From Bacteroidales bacterium (GTDB lineage: Bacteria > Bacteroidota > Bacteroidia > Bacteroidales > P3), in the NCBI GenBank assembly GCA_023227645.1, contig JALNVJ010000014.1, positions 1-19,136 on the forward strand: a stretch of 19,136 bases of DNA, in the 5' to 3' direction. The translations under genes were made by a program, and so were the position numbers. The notes beneath the pieces were generated by a model that was not told the origin of the DNA, made no database searches, and worked only from the letters and a program-made list of their open reading frames with translations. Each line of letters begins with the position of its first letter. Within the stretch, counting starts at the first letter, position 1. This document shows positions 1 through 7,121 of the stretch, one piece after another.

Positions 1-345
1 AATTGCAACCGTTGCAACAGGAATACCGGGAGGCATTTGTGCTATTGCTAAAAGGGCATCAATTCCTTCAACTGAAACTTTAATAGGAACTCCAATAACA
101 GGCAGGGTAGTCATTGAGGCAATGACTCCAGGAAGATGTGCGGCCATTCCTGCTGCTGCAATAATTACTTCAATGCCTCTTTCTTGTGCTTTAGTAGCAA
201 ATTCTTCAACTTCTTTTGGGGTTCTATGTGCCGATAGAGCATTGATTTCAAAAGGTATTTCCATTTCATTAAGAAACTTTGCAGCTTGTTCCATAACTGA
301 ATAATCATTAGTGCTGCCCATTATTATGCTAACTCTTGGCTTCAT
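1..345 (-). CDS. purE: PurE, N5-CAIR mutase (3' end cut off by window)
   Basis: Class I PurE converts N5-carboxyaminoimidazole ribonucleotide to CAIR in cytosolic purine synthesis. The visible 115 residues start MKPRVSIIMGST, the usual PurE N-terminus with its phosphate-binding loop. SAHRTP at residues 38-43 includes the catalytic His40, and GMAAHLPG follows at 66-73. The family is about 160-170 residues long, so roughly the last 50 lie beyond the left edge. I chose the ATG at 343-345 because the protein then begins right at the conserved first strand. An in-frame ATG at 406-408 would add 21 residues (beginning MESCNFEVEK) with no stop between. That extension does not resemble the family, so I regard it as leader, though it cannot be excluded. 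The gene is divergent from the methyltransferase gene at 553. I saw no clear minus-strand promoter between 409 and 552. Confidence 0.95.
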   Translation of the reverse strand, partial: MKPRVSIIMGSTNDYSVMEQAAKFLNEMEIPFEINALSAHRTPKEVEEFATKAQERGIEVIIAAAGMAAHLPGVIASMTTLPVIGVPIKVSVEGIDALLAIAQMPPGIPVATVAI

Positions 346-425
346 ATTCTTTATTTTTATTTGTTTAATATTATCTAATTTCTCGACTTCAAAATTACAA
401 CTTTCCATTACATTCTCAAAATCTA

Positions 426-455
426 TTTGATTTTTTTAAAAAATACTTACCTTTG
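426..455 (+). promoter_or_regulatory. Bacteroidota-type promoter for the glycan gene run
   Basis: TTTG at 426-429 (-33 element) is followed after 18 bases by TACCTTTG at 448-455, an exact match to the Bacteroidota -7 consensus TAnnTTTG. Transcription would start near 462, giving a leader of about 90 nt before the ATG at 553. No other good match lies in the purE-methyltransferase gap. Motif seen directly; function inferred. Confidence 0.75.
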
Positions 456-552
456 CAGTTGGTTAGACTCCTTTTTAAGGTTTTGATTAAGGGTTAATGG
501 ATTGTCTTTTCTATTCTAAACTCTATGTCAGCAATCAATTAATTAAATATTT

Positions 553-1338
553 ATGAAAAAGATTATAAAGTTTTTTCTCAGGAATATTCCTCGCAAATAT
601 CTGCAAAGGTTTGTTTATTTTACAATGAAGCTTGTTAAGGTTTTCTATCTTGGGAATAAGGTTGAATGTCCTGTTTGTGGGAAACATTATCGTAAGTTTT
701 TGCCTTATGGCTACGTTTTTTCAAGAGAAAATGCGTTATGTCCTAATTGTCTTTCATTGGAAAGGCATCGTTTACTTTGGTTATATCTGAAGAAGGAAAC
801 AAGTATATTTACAGATAATTTGAATTTTCTTCATATTGCCCCTGAACTTTGTTTTATGGGATATTTTCGTAAACAGAAGAATTTGAAATATACGACCGCA
901 GATTTAGAATCTCCATGGGCTGATATTCATTTGAATGTTGAAGATATGCCTCTTGAAACTTCAAGTTATGATTTTGTTATGGCTAATCATATTTTGGAAC
1001 ATGTACAGCATTTAGATAAAGCTTTAAATGAGATTTATAGGGTTTTGAAACCAGGAGGATTTGCGATCTTGCTTTCTCCAATTAATCCAGAAAGAAATAC
1101 AACTTACGAAAACGAAAGAATTACCGACCCAATAGAAAGAGAAATACATTTTGGACAGAAGGATCACTTGAGGGAATTTGGACTTGATTATGCAAAGGTA
1201 TTGAAAAGAGATGGGGTTGAGATTATTGAAGATAAGTTTATTGAAAGTCTTTCAAAAGAAGAAATATTTCGATATGCAATTGCTAACCCAAATGATATAA
1301 CAATAGAGAATCATATTTTTATTGCAAGAAAACTATAA
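553..1338 (+). CDS. Zinc-ribbon class I SAM-dependent methyltransferase
   Basis: A 261-residue protein of the Methyltransf_11 type. Residues 1-37 are basic and hydrophobic. C39-x2-C42 and C63-x2-C66 look like a four-cysteine zinc site. The Rossmann part follows: the usual glycine-rich motif I is replaced by LHIAPE (93-98), then TADLES (115-120) at the acidic position of the second strand, LNVEDMPL (127-134), ILEHV (147-151) and RVLKPGG (163-169), a classic motif of this superfamily. Proteins of this build are common in Bacteroidota polysaccharide loci, which fits the glycosyltransferase five bases downstream. The natural substrate cannot be read from the sequence; a sugar or a glycan intermediate is the likeliest. 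It is the first gene behind the promoter at 426-455. The fold is confident, the role is not. Confidence 0.85.
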   Translation: MKKIIKFFLRNIPRKYLQRFVYFTMKLVKVFYLGNKVECPVCGKHYRKFLPYGYVFSRENALCPNCLSLERHRLLWLYLKKETSIFTDNLNFLHIAPELCFMGYFRKQKNLKYTTADLESPWADIHLNVEDMPLETSSYDFVMANHILEHVQHLDKALNEIYRVLKPGGFAILLSPINPERNTTYENERITDPIEREIHFGQKDHLREFGLDYAKVLKRDGVEIIEDKFIESLSKEEIFRYAIANPNDITIENHIFIARKL

Positions 1339-1343
1339 TTAGA

Positions 1344-2468
1344 ATGAAAATTACTTTAGTAGGAACAGCTTATCCTTATAGAGGAGGACTTGCTTTGTAT
1401 AATGAAAGATTAATGGAAGAGTTTCAAAAACAAGGTCATGAAGTTTCTATTAATACTTTCTTGCTTCAATACCCTTCTTTTCTTTTCCCAGGGAAAACCC
1501 AATATGCTGATTGGAAAAAACCTAATAAGTTCCCTATAAAGAGAAATGTTAATTCAATTAACCCAATAAACTGGATAAGAACAGGTCTTAAGATTAAGAA
1601 AGAAAAGCCAGATATCTTAATCTTTAAATATTGGCTCCCATTCTTTTCTCCTTGTTTTTCAATTATATCAAAGATTGTTAAGATGAATGGCCACACAAAG
1701 ATAATTACAATTGTTGATAATATTATCCCTCATGAGAAAAGACCTTTTGATAATATATTAACTAAGTATTTTGTTAAGCATATTGATGGTTTTGTTGCAA
1801 TGAGTCAATCTGTTTATGACGATATTGCAAAGTTTAATGCCAAAAAACCAAGAGCATTATGCCCTCACCCTTTATTTGATAATTTTGGAAAGAATATAGA
1901 TAAACAAGAGGCTATTTTGAAACTTAATTTAAATGACAAAGAAATAAACTTCTTATTCTTTGGATTAATTAGAGGATATAAAGGATTAGATATATTAATT
2001 GAGGCATTAGCAGATGAGAGATTAAAGCCTTTTCCAATTAAACTACTTGTTGCTGGAGAATTCTATGATGATTCAAAACCATATTATGATAAGGTTAAGC
2101 AGTTAAATCTTGAGGATATTATAAGTTTTGATGCAAGATTTATTCCTGACGATCAAGTCAAAGACTATTTTTGTTCAACAGATTTGGTCGTTCAGCCATA
2201 TAAAACAGCAACCCAAAGCGGAGTAACCCAAATTGGTTATCATTTTGAAACTCCAATGTTGGTTACTGATGTAGGAGGATTAGCAGAAATAATACCAAAT
2301 GGGAAGGTTGGCTATGTAGTACAACCTAATGGCAAGTCAATAGCTGATGCACTTTTGGATTTTTGTATAAACAAACCCGATTTTTCTCAAGGGATTAAAG
2401 AAGAAAAGAAGAAATACTCTTGGGAAAGAATGACTCAAGCTATTGAAAGTATATATAAACAAATTTAG
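1344..2468 (+). CDS. GT4-family glycosyltransferase
   Basis: A 374-residue retaining glycosyltransferase with two Rossmann domains (GT-B fold). The acceptor-side domain opens with YPYRGGLALYNERL (10-23), the glycine loop typical of GT4. The donor-binding domain begins near LFFGLIRGYKGLDILIEAL (204-222). The region 292-316 carries SGVTQIGYHFETP and the GGLAEII segment, where GT4 enzymes hold their nucleotide-sugar binding glutamate. No signal peptide or membrane segment is visible, so it should act at the cytoplasmic face on a lipid-linked or LPS-type acceptor. It starts 5 bases after the methyltransferase and ends 3 bases before the kinase gene, so the three are surely co-transcribed. The two following genes look like donor-sugar synthesis, so a heptose donor is an attractive guess, but the sequence does not prove it. 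Confidence 0.9.
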   Translation: MKITLVGTAYPYRGGLALYNERLMEEFQKQGHEVSINTFLLQYPSFLFPGKTQYADWKKPNKFPIKRNVNSINPINWIRTGLKIKKEKPDILIFKYWLPFFSPCFSIISKIVKMNGHTKIITIVDNIIPHEKRPFDNILTKYFVKHIDGFVAMSQSVYDDIAKFNAKKPRALCPHPLFDNFGKNIDKQEAILKLNLNDKEINFLFFGLIRGYKGLDILIEALADERLKPFPIKLLVAGEFYDDSKPYYDKVKQLNLEDIISFDARFIPDDQVKDYFCSTDLVVQPYKTATQSGVTQIGYHFETPMLVTDVGGLAEIIPNGKVGYVVQPNGKSIADALLDFCINKPDFSQGIKEEKKKYSWERMTQAIESIYKQI

Positions 2469-2471
2469 ATT

Positions 2472-3494
2472 ATGATTATTAGAAGTAAGGCACCACTCCG
2501 TTTAGGACTTGCAGGAGGGGGAACAGATGTTTCTCCATATTCAGATATATATGGAGGCTGTATTCTTAATGCAACAACTTCTCTATATGCCTATTGTGAT
2601 ATAATACCAACAAATAGTGGAACAATTAATTTCTTCCTCCAAGATAAAAATAAAAAATACTCATATAAGAGCGAAAAGGTTTTACCTATTGATGGAGAAA
2701 TAGATCTTTTGAAAGCTATATATAATAGGATAGTTAAGGACTATTCTCTTAATGTTCTTTCTTTCGATATTCACACCTTTGTTGATGCACCTGCTGGTTC
2801 GGGACTTGGAACTTCTTCAACCTTAGTTGTTGCAGTTGTTGGTGCTTTTTGCGAATGGTTATCCCTTCCTTTGGGAGAATATGATATAGCTAATCTTGCC
2901 TATAAAATTGAAAGGGAAGACCTACAATTGGCAGGAGGTAAACAAGATCAATATGCAGCAACCTTTGGAGGGTTTAATTTTATGGAGTTTTTCTCAGAAG
3001 GTAAGGTTATTGTTAATCCTCTACGAATTAAAGAAGAAACCCTCAATGAGCTTTCACGAAACATAGTCCTATATTATACCGAAACTTCTAGAAATTCATC
3101 AGATATTATCCAACTACAACAAGAAAACGTTAAACATAATAATAAAGAAAGCCTTGAAGCAATGCATAAGCTAAAAGAGCAAGCAATTATGATGAAAGAA
3201 GCTCTTTTGAGAAATAACCTAGATGAGATAGGTCATATCCTAAACATAGGTTGGGAGTTTAAAAAGCAAATGGCAAAAGGAATAACCACTCAGTTATTTG
3301 AAGACGTTTATTCTTCAGCCCTTAAGGCTGGCGCAATTGGTGGGAAGATTTCAGGTGCAGGTGGTGGAGGATATATATTTTTCTATTGTCCAAACAACAC
3401 AAGATATGATGTAATTCAAAGTATGAGCAAGTTTGGTGGTGCAGTAAGGAGGTTTGAATTCACTAAGAAAGGATTAAAAACTTGGAAGAACTAG
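2472..3494 (+). CDS. hddA: GHMP kinase, D-glycero-D-manno-heptose 7-phosphate kinase type (HddA-like)
   Basis: A 340-residue GHMP kinase. The N-terminus reads APLRLGLAGGGTDV (7-20), the sugar-kinase form found in HddA and related fucose/heptose kinases. The ATP-binding motif PAGSGLGTSST is at 107-117, GGKQDQYAATFGG at 155-167 holds the likely catalytic Asp159, and the C-terminal motif GGKISGAGGGG is at 290-300. HddA phosphorylates heptose 7-phosphate at C1, ahead of dephosphorylation (GmhB) and nucleotidyl transfer (HddC). An HddC-like gene follows immediately, which strengthens the heptose assignment. GmhA (isomerase) and GmhB are not in the window. Related GHMP kinases act on L-fucose or other sugars, so the exact substrate remains open. 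Confidence 0.83.
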   Translation: MIIRSKAPLRLGLAGGGTDVSPYSDIYGGCILNATTSLYAYCDIIPTNSGTINFFLQDKNKKYSYKSEKVLPIDGEIDLLKAIYNRIVKDYSLNVLSFDIHTFVDAPAGSGLGTSSTLVVAVVGAFCEWLSLPLGEYDIANLAYKIEREDLQLAGGKQDQYAATFGGFNFMEFFSEGKVIVNPLRIKEETLNELSRNIVLYYTETSRNSSDIIQLQQENVKHNNKESLEAMHKLKEQAIMMKEALLRNNLDEIGHILNIGWEFKKQMAKGITTQLFEDVYSSALKAGAIGGKISGAGGGGYIFFYCPNNTRYDVIQSMSKFGGAVRRFEFTKKGLKTWKN

Positions 3495-3496
3495 AA

Positions 3497-4201
3497 ATGA
3501 AATTAGAGGAAGCTATAATTTTAGCAGGAGGAATGGGGACAAGGCTTAAGGGTGTTATTGCTGATATGCCTAAACCATTAGCTCCAATAAATGGCATACC
3601 CTTTCTAACTTATCTAATAAAGTTTATAAAAGATCAAGGGATTGAGCATATAATACTTTCTGTTGGCTATCGTTGGGAGATGATAAGAGAAATTTATGGA
3701 GATATTTATGAAGGTATTAATATTACTTATGCAATAGAAAAACAACCTCTTGGAACTGGTGGTGGTATTGCTTTGGCACTACAATCAACCAAGAAAGATG
3801 ATATTCTAATTCTTAATGGAGATTCTTTTATTGATTTTGATTTAAAGACGTTTTATGACTTCCATAAAAGAGAAAATGCAGTCCTAAGCTTTGTTTTAAA
3901 AGAAATGAATGATTTTGAACGTTATGGAACTGTTGAGCTAAAAGAAAATAAGATTATAGAGTTTAGGGAAAAGAAGTATATTGAACAAGGTCTTATTAAT
4001 GCAGGAGCATATATAGCAAAGAGAAGTATATTTGAGGGGCTAAATATTCCCCAGAAGTTTTCTTTTGAACAAGATTATTTAGAAAAGAAAGTTAGTGAAG
4101 GATTTTTTTATGGATATAAGACAAAGGGATATTTCATTGATATTGGAATACCCCAAGATTATAATAAAGCTCAGATAGATTTTAAAAAGATATGGAAATA
4201 A
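3497..4201 (+). CDS. hddC: Sugar-1-phosphate nucleotidyltransferase (HddC-like)
   Basis: A 234-residue NTP_transferase-family enzyme. It carries the signature LAGGMGTRL (residues 9-17), then MPKPLAPING, QPLGTGGGIALAL (about 83-95) and LNGDSFIDFD (106-115), whose Asp binds the metal. In HddC the reaction joins GTP to D-glycero-alpha-D-manno-heptose 1-phosphate. The position straight after an HddA-like kinase supports this, but the base preference cannot be read from sequence. I use the ATG at 3497, two bases after the kinase stop. The longer reading from a TTG at 3482 would overlap the kinase by 13 bases and add only five charged residues. The 3' end overlaps the thioesterase gene by 10 bases. 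Confidence 0.82.
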   Translation: MKLEEAIILAGGMGTRLKGVIADMPKPLAPINGIPFLTYLIKFIKDQGIEHIILSVGYRWEMIREIYGDIYEGINITYAIEKQPLGTGGGIALALQSTKKDDILILNGDSFIDFDLKTFYDFHKRENAVLSFVLKEMNDFERYGTVELKENKIIEFREKKYIEQGLINAGAYIAKRSIFEGLNIPQKFSFEQDYLEKKVSEGFFYGYKTKGYFIDIGIPQDYNKAQIDFKKIWK

Positions 4202-4575
4202 ATATACCTAAGGGTCAAAAAGGAGAAAAGCAAGTTGTAGTTAATGAAACTAATACCGCCAAAGCTTATGGCTCAGGTTTAATAGATGTTTTTGCAACCC
4301 CAGCAATGGTAGCACTTATGGAAAACACAGCACATACATCTATTCAAGACTTCCTCCCTTGTGGAATGGTAAGTGTTGGAATAGATATCAATGTTAAGCA
4401 TATTAAGGCAACGCCACTTGGTATGAAAGTAATATGTAATTCCGTTTTAGAAAAGGTTGAAGGCAAAAGACTTTTCTATACTATTGAAGCCTTTGATGAG
4501 GTTGGGAAAATAGGAGAGGCAACTCACACAAGATATATAGTTGATGCCCATAAGTTTGTAGAGAGACTTAAATAA
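4192..4575 (+). CDS. Hotdog-fold thioesterase, FlK-like
   Basis: A 127-residue single-domain hotdog protein resembling fluoroacetyl-CoA thioesterase FlK. The catalytic triad of FlK (Thr42, Glu50, His76) appears to align, with a constant offset of six, to Thr36 and Glu44 in VFATPAMVALMENTAH, and His70 in NVKHIKATPLG. Homologues are widespread in bacteria that never meet fluoroacetate and probably hydrolyse small acyl-CoAs. The ATG lies inside the end of the preceding nucleotidyltransferase gene (10-base overlap), so the two are translationally coupled. A thioesterase has no evident role in heptose activation; it may be a housekeeping gene carried in the same transcript. Fold and family are confident, substrate unknown. 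Confidence 0.82.
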   Translation: MEINIPKGQKGEKQVVVNETNTAKAYGSGLIDVFATPAMVALMENTAHTSIQDFLPCGMVSVGIDINVKHIKATPLGMKVICNSVLEKVEGKRLFYTIEAFDEVGKIGEATHTRYIVDAHKFVERLK

Positions 4576-4620
4576 AAAGAAGAATAAAGAGATTAAGAAT
4601 AATAAATAACAAAAATATAA

Positions 4621-5835
4621 ATGACAGAATCAAGCAGTAATGATTTTAGAATGGTTGCAAAGACCATGTTCGGATTAGAAGATGTTTTAATAAAAGAACT
4701 TGAAGGAATTGGAGCAAAAAATATTGAAAAATTAAATCGAGCAGTAGGTTTTGATGGTGACATGATCACTCTATATAAGGCAAATTATCTTCTAAGAACG
4801 GCGGTATCAATCCTTAAACCAATCTATTCTTTTGAGGCAAACAACGAACAAGAGCTATATGATAATGTATATAAGTATAAATGGGAGAAATTAGTTAACC
4901 CTGACGGAACCCTATCTATTGAACCTGTCGTATATAGTACAATATTCACTCACTCACTCTATGCTTCTCAAAAGTCGAAGGATGCAATTTGTGATAGGTT
5001 AAGAAAGATGTTTTCTCAACGTCCCACAATGACCAAAGAAAATCCTGACCTAATTCTTAATCTTCATATACACGAAAATCAAGTAACCATATCCCTAAAT
5101 AGTAGTGGTGAAAGTCTTTATAAGAGGAATTATAGAGTGGCAGTTGAATCTGCACCAATGAATGAAGTTGTTTCAGCAGGGCTTATACAGCTCTCAGGTT
5201 GGGAAAGAGATTGTAATTTCTTTGATCCAATGTGTGGCTCGGGAACTCTTCTTATTGAGGCAGCTATGTTTGCAAATAATATACCAGCTCAATATTATAG
5301 GAAAGACTTTGCCTTTACTAAATGGGCAGATTTTTCAATGCCCGATTGGAAAAGAGTAAGAGATCATGCAGATAGAGAAATGAGAGATTTTGATTTTGAA
5401 ATATGGGGTTCAGATATTTCCGGACACGCAATCAAAACAGCTCAAGACAATATTAGTAATGCTAAGCTACATAAGGATATTCAATTATTCCGTGCAGATA
5501 TTCAAGACCAAGATCCACCTGAGGGAAAAACTTTAATTATAACTAATCCTCCTTATGGTGAAAGGATGGAAGTAGATGATATATTTGATTTATATGAAAT
5601 CATAGGAAGAGTATTTAAAAACAAATATACTGGCAATACAGCTTGGTTAATTAGTTCAGACTTTGAAGCATTCAAATATATAGCACTAAGACCCTCACGA
5701 AAAATTACTGTTTACAATTCCAATTTAGAGTGTAAGTTTTGCAAATATGAGCTTTACGAAGGAAGTAAGAAAGCGAGTAAAAACCAAACAGAAGAATCAG
5801 GATCTTCTGTTTCCGATGAAACTATTGATAATTAG
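4621..5835 (+). CDS. rlmL: THUMP-domain 23S rRNA guanine-N2 methyltransferase, RlmL-type
   Basis: A 404-residue protein with an N-terminal THUMP-containing RNA-binding part (about 8-165) and a C-terminal UPF0020/RlmL methyltransferase domain. FDPMCGSGTLLIEAAM (201-216) is SAM motif I, WGSDIS (262-267) the second-strand acidic site, and TNPPYGERM (308-316) the N-P-P-Y catalytic motif of base-amino methyltransferases. E. coli RlmL modifies G2445 of 23S rRNA and carries a second domain (RlmK) that is absent here; this short form resembles YpsC/LtrA-type proteins. Residues 383-404 are a Ser/Asn/Glu-rich, probably disordered tail. A 45-base purine-rich gap separates it from the thioesterase, and no promoter is visible there, so read-through from upstream is likely. 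The specific target base is inferred from the family. Confidence 0.88.
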   Translation: MTESSSNDFRMVAKTMFGLEDVLIKELEGIGAKNIEKLNRAVGFDGDMITLYKANYLLRTAVSILKPIYSFEANNEQELYDNVYKYKWEKLVNPDGTLSIEPVVYSTIFTHSLYASQKSKDAICDRLRKMFSQRPTMTKENPDLILNLHIHENQVTISLNSSGESLYKRNYRVAVESAPMNEVVSAGLIQLSGWERDCNFFDPMCGSGTLLIEAAMFANNIPAQYYRKDFAFTKWADFSMPDWKRVRDHADREMRDFDFEIWGSDISGHAIKTAQDNISNAKLHKDIQLFRADIQDQDPPEGKTLIITNPPYGERMEVDDIFDLYEIIGRVFKNKYTGNTAWLISSDFEAFKYIALRPSRKITVYNSNLECKFCKYELYEGSKKASKNQTEESGSSVSDETIDN

Positions 5836-5855
5836 AGAAATGTTTCGTATATTTG
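5825..5855 (+). promoter_or_regulatory. Promoter match before the rlmL-purN terminator
   Basis: TTG at 5825-5827 and TATATTTG at 5848-5855, 20 bases apart, match the Bacteroidota promoter. It straddles the rlmL stop codon (5833-5835). The only thing downstream is the terminator hairpin ending at 5966, so a transcript starting near 5862 would be about 105 nt and non-coding. A chance match in this AT-rich DNA is quite possible. Confidence 0.4.
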
Positions 5856-5925
5856 CATAATAGAAATAATAGGATTAAGTTCTCGATTTTTCTTATCTAA
5901 GTTACCTACAAATTTTATCTAAATA

Positions 5926-5966
5926 AAAAGATGTGCATCTTTCGCTACGAAAGATGCACATCTTTT
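5926..5966. terminator. Bidirectional rho-independent terminator
   Basis: A perfect 19-bp inverted repeat, arms 5926-5944 and 5948-5966, with a 3-base loop CTA. The arms start with AAAA and end with TTTT, so either strand can give a hairpin followed by a U-rich stretch. It serves rlmL on the plus strand and purN (stop at 6076) on the minus strand. Confidence 0.88.
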
Positions 5967-6009
5967 GGGTAATGAATCGGCGATTCAGTATATTCTTATA
6001 GTGTTTTGT

Positions 6010-6053
6010 TCAAATAAATCCTTAATCCAAATATTTTTATGGGGATTTATTGA
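6010..6053. repeat. Imperfect inverted repeat in the purN 3' region
   Basis: Arms 6010-6021 and 6043-6053 pair over 11 bp with one bulged A. No T-tract follows on either strand, so it is not a terminator by itself; it may be a 3' UTR stem in the purN message. A separate 15-base palindrome with 7-bp arms and a single central G (TGAATCG-G-CGATTCA) sits at 5973-5987. Confidence 0.4.
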
Positions 6054-6075
6054 ATTTGTTTGGGCTTATACTTGT

Positions 6076-6645
6076 TTATTGAGAAATAACAATAGATTCT
6101 ATAACCTTTGGGAAATGTTCTTTTTCTAATTCATGAATCTTTGCAGCTAGGTCGTCAGCCGTATCATTAGGTGAAATATCGCATTTTGCTTGGAATATTA
6201 TTTGCCCTTGATCATAATGTTCGTTCACATAATGAATTGTTATGCCACTCTCTTTTTCTTTATTGGCAATAACTGCCTTGTGAACATTATGACCATACAT
6301 TCCTTTTCCACCATATTGAGGTAGAAGTGCTGGATGAATATTTATTATTCTATTATTATAGCTTGTCAGGAGGTTTTTAGGTATTAGCCATAAAAAACCG
6401 GCCAATATTATAAAATCAATCCCTCTTTTCTCCAACTCCTCTAATACTATATTAGTATTGTAAAAACTATCTCTACCATAGTATAACTCATCAATGCCAA
6501 GGTTTTTTGCTCTTTGACGAACATAAGCATCTTTTTTGTTTGCAATAATAAGCTCAACCTTAACCTTATCATTATCAGCAAAGTATTCTGCAATCTGTTG
6601 TACATTTGTTCCGTTTCCTGAGGCAAAGAGTGCTAATTTTATCAT
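6076..6645 (-). CDS. purN: PurN, phosphoribosylglycinamide formyltransferase
   Basis: A 189-residue GAR transformylase that moves a formyl group from 10-formyl-THF to glycinamide ribonucleotide in purine synthesis. ALFASGNGTNVQ (5-16) is the phosphate-binding N-terminus. The catalytic trio is present: Asn102 and His104 in INIHPALLPQYGGKGMYG, and Asp145 in NEHYDQGQII, matching E. coli Asn106, His108 and Asp144. The length is normal for the Bacteroidota form. It is a single-gene unit with its own promoter at 6679-6708 and the shared terminator at 5926-5966. The other purine gene in the window, purE, is more than 6 kb away, so this organism's purine genes are scattered at least in part. Confidence 0.96.
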   Translation of the reverse strand: MIKLALFASGNGTNVQQIAEYFADNDKVKVELIIANKKDAYVRQRAKNLGIDELYYGRDSFYNTNIVLEELEKRGIDFIILAGFLWLIPKNLLTSYNNRIINIHPALLPQYGGKGMYGHNVHKAVIANKEKESGITIHYVNEHYDQGQIIFQAKCDISPNDTADDLAAKIHELEKEHFPKVIESIVISQ

Positions 6646-6678
6646 TTTGATCTTATTTTCTGATTATTTTCTACTATA

Positions 6679-6708
6679 CAAAGATAATATTTATTCTTTA
6701 ATCATCAA
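6679..6708 (-). promoter_or_regulatory. Promoter of purN
   Basis: Read on the minus strand, TTG (6708-6706) is followed after 19 bases by TATCTTTG (6686-6679), an exact TAnnTTTG match. Transcription would start near 6672, about 27 bases before the purN ATG at 6645. Confidence 0.75.
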
Positions 6709-6810
6709 TTTATCCCATAAACTTAGTTTTTTGTCCCAATTAAGCGGTTTTACTAATATCTAATAATCAGAAGTATAACCTAAGTAAAGTGTTTTTTACG
6801 ACAATTTTCC

Positions 6811-6841
6811 TTTGGGGGGTGGTAAAAATTTTGTTTCTTTG
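6811..6841 (+). promoter_or_regulatory. Promoter of acpP-fabF-rnc-lipA
   Basis: TTTG at 6811-6814 and TTTCTTTG at 6834-6841, 19 bases apart; the -7 box differs from consensus only at its second base. A run of six G at 6814-6819 directly follows the -33 TTT and stands out in this AT-rich DNA. The predicted start near 6848 leaves a leader of about 25 nt before acpP. Confidence 0.7.
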
Positions 6842-6872
6842 CAGTCTATTTTAATTTTAAAACTTAAAAATT

Positions 6873-7109
6873 ATGTCTGAAATTGCAGCAAAAATTGTAG
6901 CTATCGTAGTAGATAAGCTAGGTGTTGAAGAAAGTCAAGTTACTCCAGAAGCTAGTTTCACTGGTGACTTAGGAGCAGATTCATTAGACACAATTGAATT
7001 GATAATGGAAATCGAAAAAGAATTTGGAATTTCAATTCCTGATGATCAAGCTGAAAAGATTACAACCGTTGGTGATGCAATATCACATATCGAAAACACA
7101 ACAAAATAA
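6873..7109 (+). CDS. acpP: Acyl carrier protein
   Basis: A 78-residue acidic helical protein that carries growing fatty acyl chains on a 4'-phosphopantetheine arm. The attachment site is Ser37 in LGADSLDTIEL (33-43), the universal ACP motif. The C-terminal DAISHIENTTK is typical. It is followed 12 bases later by fabF, the classic acpP-fabF pairing, and is the first gene behind the promoter at 6811-6841. The cofactor is added post-translationally by a holo-ACP synthase not present here. Assignment is secure. Confidence 0.98.
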   Translation: MSEIAAKIVAIVVDKLGVEESQVTPEASFTGDLGADSLDTIELIMEIEKEFGISIPDDQAEKITTVGDAISHIENTTK

Positions 7110-7121
7110 ATTCATTTCACT

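Noticed and set aside
122..304. 60-codon plus-strand open frame at the left end
   Set aside because: It lies wholly antisense to purE, whose protein is unmistakable, and its own translation resembles nothing.
6814..6822. G-rich run near the acpP promoter as a possible G-quadruplex
   Set aside because: There is only one tract of six G plus a GG pair; four separate G-tracts are not present.
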